Source: Rhodoferax bucti
GTDB taxonomy: Bacteria; Pseudomonadota; Gammaproteobacteria; Burkholderiales; Burkholderiaceae_C
Assembly: GCF_005876985.1 (NCBI RefSeq)
Contig: NZ_VAHD01000001.1
Span: 248,001-312,000 of the forward strand
DNA: 64,000 nucleotides
Reading direction: 5' to 3'
The translations under genes and the position numbers were made by a program. This document shows, one piece after another, positions 46,596 to 55,334 of this stretch. Position 1 is the first letter of the stretch; each line of letters begins with the position of its first letter. The notes under the pieces are model-generated. The model was not told the DNA's origin, did no database searches, and saw nothing but the letters and a program-made list of their open reading frames with translations.

Positions 46596-47476
46596 GGCTG
46601 AAACACCTTGGGCGTGCTGGCGCGGTGAAAGCCGTTGAAAGGCGTGATGGCATCGCGGGCTTGCGCCTTGTCGTCCGCCACGCGCATCGGCCAGCCCATG
46701 CGCACTTGGGGACGCGCGCCATCAATGCGCAAGGTGGTGCCGCTGATGAACGCCGCCGCAGGGCTCAGCAAAAACACAATGCCAGCCGCGGTTTCGGCCT
46801 CGGTGCCGAAGCGGCCCAAGGGCACGGTCTTGGCCATTTCGCGCAACATGGGTGCCATCTCGGGCGGGTAGTGGTCCATGCCGCTGGAAGCAATGTAGCC
46901 CGGCGCTACGGCATTCACCCGCACACCGCGGCCGCCCCACTCCACTGCCGCCGTCTCGGTGAAGCTCACCATGCCGGCCCGCGCCGCGCCGCTGTGGCCC
47001 ATGCCGGGCATGGAACCCCACATGTCGGCCACGATGTTGACGATGGCGCCACCGTGCCGGCTCATGCTCAGGCTGAAGCACTCGCGCGCCATCAAGAAGC
47101 CGCCGGTCAGGTTGGTGTTGATGACCGCCTCCCAGCCCTTGGCGCTGATGGCTTCCAGCGGCGTCATGTACTGGCCGCCGGCGTTGTTCACCAGGCCGTC
47201 AATGCGGCCGTGCTGCGCCACGATGGCAGCCACGCAGGCCTTTACGGCGTCTTCATTGCGGATGTCGCACACATGCGGACTGGCCTTGCCGCCATCCTCT
47301 GCAATCTCGGCGACCACCTTGTCCAACTTCTCGAGCTTACGGCCGATGAGCGCCACGGTGGCGCCCAAGGCCGCCAGCTCATGGGCGGTGCAGCGGCCGA
47401 TGCCGGAGCCGCCTCCGGTAATCACCACCACTTTGCCGGCAAACAAGCCGGGCGCGAAGACAGAACCGTAATGCAT
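46592..47476 (-). CDS. Enoyl-CoA-reductase-like SDR lacking the YxxxK motif
   Basis: 294 residues, Rossmann-fold short-chain reductase with VVVITGGGSGIGRCTA and LVNNAGG. Where classical SDRs have YxxxK, this reads HSGAARAGMV, the pattern of peroxisomal trans-2-enoyl-CoA reductase/2,4-dienoyl-CoA reductase relatives. A role in reducing unsaturated acyl-CoAs fits the adjacent dehydrogenase. ATG at 47476 has AGGAGGTG close upstream and shares a base with the TetR stop (TGATG). Confidence 0.88.
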   Translation of the reverse strand: MHYGSVFAPGLFAGKVVVITGGGSGIGRCTAHELAALGATVALIGRKLEKLDKVVAEIAEDGGKASPHVCDIRNEDAVKACVAAIVAQHGRIDGLVNNAGGQYMTPLEAISAKGWEAVINTNLTGGFLMARECFSLSMSRHGGAIVNIVADMWGSMPGMGHSGAARAGMVSFTETAAVEWGGRGVRVNAVAPGYIASSGMDHYPPEMAPMLREMAKTVPLGRFGTEAETAAGIVFLLSPAAAFISGTTLRIDGARPQVRMGWPMRVADDKAQARDAITPFNGFHRASTPKVFQP

Positions 47477-48123
47477 CACACCTCCTGAATGAACATGGCG
47501 ACGGCGTGTTCGCCGAGCGCTTCTACCGTGGACCCTTTGGCGGGGTCGAACCATTGCACCGACCAGTTGAGCGCGCCCAGAATCAGCAGGCGCGCCACGC
47601 CCACCGGCGCCTTGAGCTGGCCGCTGTCCTGCAGGGCTTGCAGCACCGGCATCCACAGGGCCTCGTAGTCGGCAATCAGTTTGTGCAGCACCTTGCGCTG
47701 CGGGCGCTGCAAGGAGCGCCACTCGTACAGCATGACCGGCACAAAGTCGTTGCCGGGCCCGAGCAGAACCTCAAAGTGCGCATGGACGAGGCGGCGTAGT
47801 TTGTCGGCCGGACTCAGTGCGGCATAGGCCGCGTCACCCAGCACCCGCTGCTGGTTGGCCAGCGCCGAATGCATGCCCGCTTCCATGACGGCGAACAAGA
47901 GCGCGTCTTTGCTTTTGAAGTGGTAGAACGGCGAGCCGCTTTGCATGCCAGCCGCGTTGGCAATGTCGCGGGTGGTGGTCGCGGCGAACCCTTGGCGGCG
48001 GAAGAGCTGGGCTGCGGCCTTGAGCAGCTCGTGGCGGCGGTTGCCGTCATCACGTTCGTCTTCGGTTTTGCGGGGGCGGCCGCGCGGGCGTTTGGCCTCG
48101 GGCGGTGGAGTGTCAGGAATCAT
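47476..48123 (-). CDS. TetR-family repressor of the acyl-CoA cluster
   Basis: 215 residues. After a Lys/Arg-rich tail (KRPRGRPRKTEDER) comes the helix-turn-helix domain (LLKAAAQLFRRQGFAATTTRDIANAAGMQSGSPFYHFKSKDALL) and a C-terminal ligand domain. First gene of a unit with SDR, dehydrogenase and thioesterase, so it probably represses them and responds to an acyl-CoA. ATG at 48123 has AAGG seven bases upstream; a GTG two codons earlier lies too close to it. An operator-like palindrome is 25 bases upstream. Confidence 0.92.
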   Translation of the reverse strand: MIPDTPPPEAKRPRGRPRKTEDERDDGNRRHELLKAAAQLFRRQGFAATTTRDIANAAGMQSGSPFYHFKSKDALLFAVMEAGMHSALANQQRVLGDAAYAALSPADKLRRLVHAHFEVLLGPGNDFVPVMLYEWRSLQRPQRKVLHKLIADYEALWMPVLQALQDSGQLKAPVGVARLLILGALNWSVQWFDPAKGSTVEALGEHAVAMFIQEV

Positions 48124-48147
48124 GCCCACACCTTACCAAAGCCGAAT

Positions 48148-48177
48148 ATTTATAGCAAGCAAATGCTTGGCATAAAT
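48148..48177. promoter_or_regulatory. Palindromic operator for the adjacent TetR
   Basis: 30-base dyad: ATTTATAGCAAGCA, AA, TGCTTGGCATAAAT; the arms match at 12 of 14 positions. It lies between the TetR gene and the end of the upstream hydrolase gene, the expected place for autoregulation of the TetR-SDR-dehydrogenase-thioesterase unit. Confidence 0.72.
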
Positions 48178-48184
48178 AAGCCTC

Positions 48185-49348
48185 TTAAGGGTTTGCGTGA
48201 GGGCGGGCCGGCACCGCGCGGGTTTCACCCACGGCCATGACAGAAAAGTGAGGCTCCGGCACCTGATGCGCGCGCCGCGCCAGGGCCAGGTCGATAGGCG
48301 GCTGGTCTAGCGGCTCATCCGTCAGCGCGAACGTGCCCCAGTGCATGCCCACACTGCGCTTGGCACCCAGGTCCAGATGCATTTGCACGGCTTCGTCCGG
48401 GTTGATGTGCTGCTCGCGCATGAACCAGCGCGGCGCATAGGCCCCGATACGCAAGAGGGCGATGTCAAAACCACCTCCCAGTGCCTCAGTCTGGCGCGTG
48501 GCCAGGCGCAGGCGGGTGTCGGCAAAGTCTTTGCTGTAGCCCGTGTCGCCGCCGAAGTACCAGTGCAAATCCCGCCCCAACACGGCCCAGCCGCCCCACA
48601 AGGTGGTGCTGCGGTCGGCCACGCCGCGAGCCGACCAGTGTTGCACGGGCGTAAGCACAAAGTCCACGCCGCGCACCGTGTGCTGCTGCCACCAATCCAG
48701 CTCCACCACGCTGTCGACTCCCAGCGCCGTGAACCAGGGCTTAAGCCCCAGGGGCACCAAAAACAAGGTGCGCCCGCCCTCTGCCACGGCCTTCTGGTGC
48801 AGGGCGACGATGCTGGCGCGGTCCAGGTGGTCGTAATGGTTGTGCGAGATGATGACCACGTCCACCGGCGGCAGGGCCTCCAGCGCCACGCCGGGCGCCA
48901 CCACCCGCCGGGGACCGAAGAGCTGCACCGGCGAGGCACGCTCGCTGAAGATGGGGTCGGTCAGCACATTGAGTCCACCGGCCTGCATCAGCAGGCTGGC
49001 GTGTCCGATCCAAGTCAAAGCCGGCGCCGAGACCGACTGCCCCGCCTGGCTGTCGGCAGGCGTGCGTTGGTAGGCCTGCAGACGTGCCAAATCGGGGGCC
49101 ACCCGCGGCGTGGGCGTCTGGGCCGGCTTGGGCAAGCCTTCTCGCCACGACTCCCACTGCCAGCGCACCAGGTCGGTAAAAGGCTTGTTCACCTCACCCA
49201 CGTAGTGGTTGCGAAAGCCGTCCGGCGTGTGGTGCGGCTTGCTGGGGTCGTAGTAGGGGTTGGCTGCCGCCAGTATCGGGGCGCAAATCGCTATCAAAAC
49301 AATAGCTACTCGCACATACCTCACGAGCGCTAGAGGCCTATTTGGCAT
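48185..49348 (-). CDS. Exported metallo-beta-lactamase-fold hydrolase (COG2220)
   Basis: 387 residues from ATG at 49348, with AAGGA nine bases upstream. A signal peptide (RYVRVAIVLIAICAPILAAA) leads to a mature domain with WIGHASLLMQ, the zinc motif SHNHYDHLD, GGDTGYSKDF and MHWGTFAL, resembling UlaG/NAPE-phospholipase-D-like enzymes. Substrate unknown. Residues 2-20, including the basic n-region and most of the hydrophobic core, are encoded by antisense dispersed-repeat copy I. Confidence 0.87.
   Translation of the reverse strand: MPNRPLALVRYVRVAIVLIAICAPILAAANPYYDPSKPHHTPDGFRNHYVGEVNKPFTDLVRWQWESWREGLPKPAQTPTPRVAPDLARLQAYQRTPADSQAGQSVSAPALTWIGHASLLMQAGGLNVLTDPIFSERASPVQLFGPRRVVAPGVALEALPPVDVVIISHNHYDHLDRASIVALHQKAVAEGGRTLFLVPLGLKPWFTALGVDSVVELDWWQQHTVRGVDFVLTPVQHWSARGVADRSTTLWGGWAVLGRDLHWYFGGDTGYSKDFADTRLRLATRQTEALGGGFDIALLRIGAYAPRWFMREQHINPDEAVQMHLDLGAKRSVGMHWGTFALTDEPLDQPPIDLALARRAHQVPEPHFSVMAVGETRAVPARPHANP
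49290..49343 (+). repeat. Dispersed 54-bp element, copy I (signal-peptide region of hydrolase)
   Basis: GCTATCAAAACAATAGC, then TACTCGCACA, ten variable bases, GCGCTAGAGGCCTATTT. Similarity to copy H may run about ten bases further (GGCATCAAA). Antisense to the host gene in the same register as copies C, F and J. Confidence 0.9.
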
Positions 49349-49367
49349 CAAAAATGATCCTTAAACC

Positions 49368-49472
49368 TTGCTGAAGTCGGGTTTGCGCTTTTAGCGAAAA
49401 CGCAGGCTCGCACTTCGTGCGCATCCTTCGGATACCGCCTTCAGACTTTGCTGAAGTCGGGTTTGCGCTTTT
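49368..49472. repeat. 25-bp direct repeat, 80 bp apart, duplicating the end of a hydratase gene
   Basis: The 25 bases at 49368-49392 recur exactly at 49448-49472. Both copies read KRKPDFSKV plus a stop on the minus strand; the upstream one ends the functional enoyl-CoA hydratase, the other is a non-coding remnant. Between them lie two small hairpins (GCAC-TTC-GTGC and ATCC-TTC-GGAT). Confidence 0.8.
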
Positions 49473-50205
49473 CCATGAACGCCGTGAAGGCTTCCTGAGC
49501 GGCCGGCTCACCGAGCATGCGGCCGAAGCTCACGGCTTCTTCATCGATGCGGGCCAGCACCTGCTCCATCTGCCCTTTTTTGAGCAAACGCTTGGTTTCC
49601 ACCAGGGAGGCCAGCGGCTTGGCTGCCAGCTTGCGGGCTTGCGTCTGGGCAATGCCGTTGGCCTCGGTGGGCGGCACGATGCGGTTGGCAAGGCCCACTT
49701 CTAGCGCGGCTTCAGCCATGAAGGGCTCACCCAGGAGCAAGGCCTCGGCAGCGCGGTGGTAGCCCATCATCTGGGGCACTAGCAGGCTGGAGGCGGCTTC
49801 GGGGCACAGGCCCAGGTTCACGAAGGGCATGGAGAAGGCCGCGTTGTCGCCGGCATAGACCAGGTCGCAGTGGAAAAGCATGGTGCTGCCAATGCCCACC
49901 GCCGGGCCGCACACGGCGGCAATGAGTGGCTTGGGGAAGGCCGCCAGCGCCCGCAAAAAGCGGAACACCGGCGCGTCCTGCGCCTTGGGCGGAGCGCCCA
50001 AAAAGTCGCCGATGTCGTTGCCGGCGCTGAACACAGTGGCATCGCCCTGGAACACCACCACACGCACCGCCGCGTCGTCGCGCGCTGCATTCAACGCATC
50101 GGCGCAGGCGGCATACATGGCCTGGGTGAAGGAGTTTTTCTTTTCCACCCGGTTCAGGGTGATGGTGGTGACACCGGCGTCGGTGTGGATCAGGATGTCT
50201 TGCAT
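49441..50205 (-). CDS. Enoyl-CoA hydratase/isomerase family protein
   Basis: 254 residues, crotonase fold. The oxyanion-hole loop DATVFSAGNDIGDF and AAVCGPAVGIGSTML are present, then CPEAASSLLVPQMMG; the C-terminus is short (ending KRKPDFSKV). Residues at the two usual catalytic glutamates are Gly/Ser and Glu, so an isomerase-type or hydratase activity are both possible. Lies 33 bases after the TesB-like thioesterase. Its 3' end is partly duplicated downstream. Confidence 0.9.
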   Translation of the reverse strand: MQDILIHTDAGVTTITLNRVEKKNSFTQAMYAACADALNAARDDAAVRVVVFQGDATVFSAGNDIGDFLGAPPKAQDAPVFRFLRALAAFPKPLIAAVCGPAVGIGSTMLFHCDLVYAGDNAAFSMPFVNLGLCPEAASSLLVPQMMGYHRAAEALLLGEPFMAEAALEVGLANRIVPPTEANGIAQTQARKLAAKPLASLVETKRLLKKGQMEQVLARIDEEAVSFGRMLGEPAAQEAFTAFMEKRKPDFSKV

Positions 50206-50238
50206 GGTCGCTCGCTCAAATGGGAATGCGTGATTGGA

Positions 50239-51045
50239 TCACTGTTTGTAATAGACGATTTGGTGCGTGGTTACCAGCAGCACGCCCGCCTCGTTCCAGA
50301 GCTGGCTGCTCTGGTCAAAAAAACCGTTGCGAAACGCCTGGGCCTGGGCCTGCCCCAGCAAGTAGCCGGCGCCCGTCGCTGCCAGCTGCTCCGCGCTGGC
50401 GTGGAAGTACACCGTGAGCGACACGGTGCCCACTGGCACGTGGGTGGCCCGGCGGATGAACACGCGGGGGAAAAAGATGTCAGAGATGCAGGCCAGGGAG
50501 GCAAAGTCCAGCGGGCGCGGCGGGTTATCGCGCACCCAGATTTGCGAGAGGCTGCTGTGGCCCGTGCCGTCCCACACGGCCGGCAACTGGCCGGTCACGG
50601 GGCGCTGCTCATACCGCTTCACAAACTCCATGGGCGCCACCACCTGCGGCAGCGGCACCTCGGCAGGCGGCGGGCACAGGGGCATGGGCTCTTCGTCCAC
50701 ACCCCAGGTTTCGCGGCGCACGGCCGTCACTGCGGTGCCGGTCATGACAATCGCATCGCCCTGCTGGATCTCAATGGTCCAGTGCTGGGTCGACCGGTTG
50801 GTGCGGGCCGCACGCGCCATGACGGTGAAGGGGCCGTCGGCCAGCGCCGCGCAAAAATTTACCGTCAGTGACACCGGGTCGCCCAATCGCTCGGGGTGCT
50901 GCAGCACTCCGTTCAGGGCTTGTGCCGCCGTGATGCCGCCAAACGGCCCCACCATATTGGCGTAGGCCGGGTGGGTGTGGCCTGTGCAACTGCCATCGGG
51001 CTGCGCCTGCAGCGCAATGGCTTCATCAAAAACGTGGGTACTCAT
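50239..51045 (-). CDS. TesB-like double hot-dog acyl-CoA thioesterase
   Basis: 268 residues made of two hot-dog repeats (first with NMVGPFGGITAAQALNGVL, second with SDIFFPRVFIRR and VPVGTVSLTVYFHAS), as in acyl-CoA thioesterase II. Cytoplasmic hydrolysis of acyl-CoA. Separated from the thiolase upstream by a terminator, so it is probably expressed from its own short promoter or by read-through. Confidence 0.87.
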   Translation of the reverse strand: MSTHVFDEAIALQAQPDGSCTGHTHPAYANMVGPFGGITAAQALNGVLQHPERLGDPVSLTVNFCAALADGPFTVMARAARTNRSTQHWTIEIQQGDAIVMTGTAVTAVRRETWGVDEEPMPLCPPPAEVPLPQVVAPMEFVKRYEQRPVTGQLPAVWDGTGHSSLSQIWVRDNPPRPLDFASLACISDIFFPRVFIRRATHVPVGTVSLTVYFHASAEQLAATGAGYLLGQAQAQAFRNGFFDQSSQLWNEAGVLLVTTHQIVYYKQ

Positions 51046-51085
51046 TCAAGCGATCTCCAGATGGCTGCGGAGCATACCGCCCCAT

Positions 51086-51111
51086 GCAAAAGGCCACCCG
51101 AAGGTGGCCTT
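51086..51111 (-). terminator. Terminator after thiolase
   Basis: Minus strand: AAGGCCACC, TTCG loop, GGTGGCCTT, then TTTG. Nine-pair perfect stem closed by a stable C-TTCG-G tetraloop, 13 bases after the thiolase stop. Confidence 0.82.
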
Positions 51112-51124
51112 GGTGTGACGCGCT

Positions 51125-52318
51125 TTAGACGCGTTCAAAGATGCCGGCAGCGCCCTGCCCGGTGCCTACGCACATGGTGACCATGCCGTACTTCAGGTTA
51201 TGGCGGCGCATGGCGTGCACCACGGTGGCTGCACGGATGGCACCGGTAGCGCCGAGCGGGTGACCCAGCGCAATCGCGCCACCCATGGGGTTGACCTTGG
51301 ACGGGTCCAGACCCAGGGTGTTGATCACGGCCAGCGACTGGGCGGCAAACGCTTCGTTCAGCTCGAACCAGTCGATGTCGGAGTGCTGCAGACCGGCGTA
51401 GCGCAGGGCGGCAGGGATGGCTTCAATGGGGCCGATACCCATGATTTCGGGTGGCACGCCACGGGCCGCAAAGCTCACAAAACGGGCCAAGGGGGTCAGG
51501 CCGAACTGCTTGACGGCTTTTTCGCTGGCCAGAATCAAAGCGCCTGCGCCATCGCTGGTCTGCGAGCTATTACCGGCAGTCACGCTGCCGCGAGCAGCGA
51601 ACACGGGCTTGAGCTTGGCCAGGCCTTCGATGGAGGTATCTGGGCGTGGGCCTTCGTCGAGGTTCACGGTGCGAGTGCGGGTGGACACTTCGCCGGTTGC
51701 CAGGTTGGGAGTGCGCTCGATCACATCGATGGGCGTGATCTCGTCGGTGAACTCGCCGGCTTGCTGGGCCTTGATGGCACGCAAGTGGGATTCAAGGGCG
51801 AAGGCGTCTTGCATTTCGCGTGTCACCTTCCACTGCTGGGCGACCTTTTCTGCGGTCAGACCCATGCCGTAGGCGATGCCGACGTTTTCGTCGCGGGCAA
51901 ACACTTCGGGGTTGAACGAGGGCTTGCCGCCGCCCATGGGCACCATGCTCATGGACTCGGCACCACCGGCGATCAGCACATCGGCCTCGCCCACACGGAT
52001 GCGGTCCGCTGCCATCTGGATAGCGGAGATGCCGGAGGCACAGAAGCGGTTGACGGTGATACCGCCCACGGGGTGGTCAAACGCCAGACCCACGGCCACG
52101 CGGGCCATGTTCATGCCCTGCTCGCCCTCGGGGAAAGAGCAGCCGATGATGGCGTCTTCAATCGCCTTGGGGTCCAGGGTGGGGACTTGCAACATGGCGC
52201 TGCGCAGGGCAGACACCAGCAACTCGTCAGGGCGGGTGTTGCGGAAATAGCCGCGGCCGGAACGCCCGATGGGCGTACGCGTGGCGGCAACGATGTAAGC
52301 GTCTTGGACTTGTTTCAT
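51125..52318 (-). CDS. Acetyl-CoA acyltransferase (thiolase)
   Basis: 397 residues. Nucleophile Cys93 (NRFCASGISAIQ), His353 (LGHPLGATGA) and Cys383 (MCVGTGQGAAG) form the thiolase active site. Catalyses the last, thiolytic step of beta-oxidation, complementing the FadB-like fusion upstream. Its ATG overlaps the DUF4442 stop (ATGA). Similarity is to FadA-type degradative thiolases. Confidence 0.94.
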   Translation of the reverse strand: MKQVQDAYIVAATRTPIGRSGRGYFRNTRPDELLVSALRSAMLQVPTLDPKAIEDAIIGCSFPEGEQGMNMARVAVGLAFDHPVGGITVNRFCASGISAIQMAADRIRVGEADVLIAGGAESMSMVPMGGGKPSFNPEVFARDENVGIAYGMGLTAEKVAQQWKVTREMQDAFALESHLRAIKAQQAGEFTDEITPIDVIERTPNLATGEVSTRTRTVNLDEGPRPDTSIEGLAKLKPVFAARGSVTAGNSSQTSDGAGALILASEKAVKQFGLTPLARFVSFAARGVPPEIMGIGPIEAIPAALRYAGLQHSDIDWFELNEAFAAQSLAVINTLGLDPSKVNPMGGAIALGHPLGATGAIRAATVVHAMRRHNLKYGMVTMCVGTGQGAAGIFERV

Positions 52319-52851
52319 GAGGAAACTCCTTTATTTTTCGGGGTGGGTATCCACGCCCAGATGAATTCACATTGAATGGGCTGTTCGCCCGATTCGTCGC
52401 TGACCAGTACCGGCACGCTGACCTCGCCCTTGTCGCTTTGCTGCATGAGCTGGCGCTGCGCATCCGACAAGGTGGCCACTGCGCGCATGGCGCCCTGGGC
52501 ACGTCGTTTGAAGTCGATGCGCATGGTCTTAGCCAGGGGCAGGCAGTCGTCCCGCACATTCATGCCCACCACCATGCCGGTAGCCGTTTCAGCCAGCAAT
52601 GCCATGGCAGCGGCATGCACACCCTGAATGTGGTTTTGCACGCGGCGCGCATTGGCCACGGCAATCTCCACACGTTCAGACGCCATGTGCGCAAAGTCCA
52701 GACCTGCGGTGCCGGTGAACGGCACTGCACGACCCATGACCTTGTTGCGCAGCCAGGGGCGCAGGACCGCAGGCACGCGGTCCAGCTTGGCGACCGAGCG
52801 TGCCAAGCGGTTGGGCCGGGCAGTCAATGCGTGGGCAGCGAGCGTCGTCAT
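52315..52851 (-). CDS. DUF4442/hot-dog thioesterase-like protein
   Basis: 178 residues. The core VNARRVQNHIQGVHAAAMALLAETATGMVVGMNV resembles the helix-and-strand of DUF4442 hot-dog proteins, which are related to acyl-CoA thioesterases. Placed between the FadB-like fusion (8 bases) and thiolase (ATGA overlap), an accessory thioesterase role in beta-oxidation is likely but unproven. Confidence 0.82.
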   Translation of the reverse strand: MTTLAAHALTARPNRLARSVAKLDRVPAVLRPWLRNKVMGRAVPFTGTAGLDFAHMASERVEIAVANARRVQNHIQGVHAAAMALLAETATGMVVGMNVRDDCLPLAKTMRIDFKRRAQGAMRAVATLSDAQRQLMQQSDKGEVSVPVLVSDESGEQPIQCEFIWAWIPTPKNKGVSS

Positions 52852-52859
52852 GGCGCCAA

Positions 52860-55289
52860 TCAGTTACGCACCGGCTTGCCGGTGGACATCATGCCCATGA
52901 TGCGTTCTTGCGTCTTGGGGTGGGTCAGCAGGCTGCAGAAGGCCTTGCGTTCCATGGCCATGAGGTATTCCTCCGTTACCAGGGTGCCGGCATCCACTTG
53001 GCCGCCACACACCACCTCTGCAATCAGCAAACCGATGTGGAAATCGTGCGCGCTGATGAAGCCGCCGTCGCGCATGTTGACCAGCTGGGCACGGATGGTG
53101 GCAATGCCACTGCGGCCAGCCACGGGGAAGCTGCGCTTGTGCGGTGCACGGTAGCCGGAGGTGTACAAAGCCTTGGCCTCGTTGATGGCCACAAACAAGA
53201 GCTCGTCTTTATGGGCCACCACCACGTCGCTCTCCAGCAGGTAGCCCAGCTTGCGGCTTTCGAGCGCGCTGGTGCCCACCTTGGCCATGGCCGCCGCGGT
53301 GAAGCCTTCGGTCAGGAAAGGCAGCACGTCCTTGGAGGTGGACAGCGCCATGTTTTCAGCCGCACGGCGCGCGATGTAGGTCAGGCCGCCAGCGCCGGGC
53401 ACCAGGCCCACGCCGACTTCCACCAAACCGATGTAGCTTTCCATCGCCGCCACGCGCTTGCTGGAGTAGACCGCCAGTTCGCAACCACCACCCAGCGCCA
53501 AACCGCGGATGGCGGAAATGACGGGCACGTTGGAGTAACGCAGTTTGAGCATGGCGTTTTGCAGCTCGGCTTCTGCGCCTTCGATGGCTTTGGCGCCACC
53601 GATCATGAAGGCGGGCATCATGCCTTGCAGGTCGGCACCAGCAGAGAACATCTCGTCCGGCGACCAGATGACCAAGCCCTGGTATTCCTTCTCGGCCAGC
53701 TCCTGGGCTTGCAACAGGCCTTCGATCACACCGCCACCGATGGCATGCATCTTGGTCTTGATGCTGGCAATCAGCACTCGGCTACCGGAGGGGCCATCCT
53801 GGTCCGTGTCCAGCGTCCACAGGCGGATGGACTCGTCTTCAAACACCGTCTTGCCAGCGGTCTCGGCCTTGGGCGCGTTGGAACCCAACACGCTCTCGGG
53901 GAAGTGCTGGCGCTCGTACACGGGCAGCTTGCGCACCGGTACAAAGGTGCCTGTGGTGGGGTTCCAGGAGCCTGCAGCGGTGTGTACGCCACCGGCGTCG
54001 GCCACCGGGCCTTTGAACACCCACTCGGGCAGCGGCGCTTTGCACAGGGCTTTGCCGGCGTCGATGTCTTCCTGAACCATCTTCGCCACTTCGAGCCAGC
54101 CGGCTTCTTGCCAGAGCTCAAACGGGCCTTGCTTCATGCCGAAGCCCCAGCGCATGCAGAAGTCCACATCGCGGGCGTTGTCGGCGATGGACGCCAGGTG
54201 AATGGCGGCGTAGTGGAAGCTGTTGCGCAGGATAGCCCACAGGAACTGACCCTGCTTGCCTTCGGCATTGCGCAAGAGACGCAGGCGCTCTGCGGCTGGC
54301 TTCTTGAGCATGCGGGCGTAGACCTCGTCGGCCTTTTCGCCGCCGGCCACGTATTCCTTGCTTTCGCCATCGAAGCGCAGCACATCGCGGCCGACTTTCT
54401 TGAAGAAGCCGGCTTTGGACTTCTGACCCAGGTTGCCCATCTCCAACAGGGTCTTCAGCACCACGGGGGTGGCAAAGCTCTCGTAGAAGGGATCAGTTTC
54501 GATGCTGAGTGTGTCCTGCAACGTCTTGATGACGTGGGCCATGGTGTCCAGGCCGACCACGTCCGCAGTGCGGAAGGTGCCGGAGGATGCGCGGCCCAGC
54601 TTCTTGCCGGTCAGGTCATCGACCACGTCGTAGGTCAGGCCGAAGTTTTCCACTTCCTTCATGGTCGTCAACATGCCGGCGATGCCGACGCGGTTGGCAA
54701 TGAAGTTGGGGGAGTCTTTGGCACGCACCACGCCCTTGCCCAAAGCGCTGGTCACGAAGCCTTCGAGCGCATCGAGGTAGTGGGCTTCGGTGGTGGGGGT
54801 GTTGATCAACTCCACCAGCGCCATGTAGCGGGGCGGGTTGAAGAAGTGGATACCGCAAAAGCGGGGCTTGATTTCTTCCGGCAGCGCTTCCGACAATTTG
54901 GTGATCGACAAGCCCGAGGTGTTGGACGCAACAATCGTGTTGGCACCAATGAAGGGGGCGATCTTTTTGTAGAGGTCCAGCTTCCAGTCCATGCGCTCTG
55001 CAATGGCCTCGATGATGAGGTCGCACTCGCGCAGCTGCTCCAGATGCTCTTCGTAGTTGGCCTGACCGATCAAGCCAGCATCGTCCACGACACCCAGGGG
55101 CGCGGGCTTGAGCTTCTTGAGGTTGTCGATGGCTTTGGTGACGATGCCATTCTTGGGGCCTTCTTTGGCGGGCAAATCGAACAGCACCACAGGCACTTTG
55201 ACGTTGACGAGGTGGGCGGCAATTTGCGCACCCATCACGCCTGCGCCGAGCACGGCGACTTTTTTCACTTGAAATTTGGACATGGCCAT
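52860..55289 (-). CDS. 3-hydroxyacyl-CoA dehydrogenase/enoyl-CoA hydratase fusion (FadN-type order)
   Basis: 809 residues. The NAD-binding dehydrogenase comes first (VAVLGAGVMGAQIAAHL; catalytic His in GIHFFNPPRYMALVE), followed by the dehydrogenase helical domain and a C-terminal crotonase domain (EMFSAGADLQ, ALGGGCELAVYS, GLVEVGVGLVPGAGG). This order is that of FadN-like proteins and opposite to E. coli FadB. Carries the two middle steps of fatty-acid oxidation. ATG at 55289; the internal ATG at 55283 is an alternative. Confidence 0.93.
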   Translation of the reverse strand: MAMSKFQVKKVAVLGAGVMGAQIAAHLVNVKVPVVLFDLPAKEGPKNGIVTKAIDNLKKLKPAPLGVVDDAGLIGQANYEEHLEQLRECDLIIEAIAERMDWKLDLYKKIAPFIGANTIVASNTSGLSITKLSEALPEEIKPRFCGIHFFNPPRYMALVELINTPTTEAHYLDALEGFVTSALGKGVVRAKDSPNFIANRVGIAGMLTTMKEVENFGLTYDVVDDLTGKKLGRASSGTFRTADVVGLDTMAHVIKTLQDTLSIETDPFYESFATPVVLKTLLEMGNLGQKSKAGFFKKVGRDVLRFDGESKEYVAGGEKADEVYARMLKKPAAERLRLLRNAEGKQGQFLWAILRNSFHYAAIHLASIADNARDVDFCMRWGFGMKQGPFELWQEAGWLEVAKMVQEDIDAGKALCKAPLPEWVFKGPVADAGGVHTAAGSWNPTTGTFVPVRKLPVYERQHFPESVLGSNAPKAETAGKTVFEDESIRLWTLDTDQDGPSGSRVLIASIKTKMHAIGGGVIEGLLQAQELAEKEYQGLVIWSPDEMFSAGADLQGMMPAFMIGGAKAIEGAEAELQNAMLKLRYSNVPVISAIRGLALGGGCELAVYSSKRVAAMESYIGLVEVGVGLVPGAGGLTYIARRAAENMALSTSKDVLPFLTEGFTAAAMAKVGTSALESRKLGYLLESDVVVAHKDELLFVAINEAKALYTSGYRAPHKRSFPVAGRSGIATIRAQLVNMRDGGFISAHDFHIGLLIAEVVCGGQVDAGTLVTEEYLMAMERKAFCSLLTHPKTQERIMGMMSTGKPVRN

Positions 55290-55334
55290 TCTTTAGCTGG
55301 AGGGCCGCCCTGGAGCGGCCCGTGGTTCATGGGG

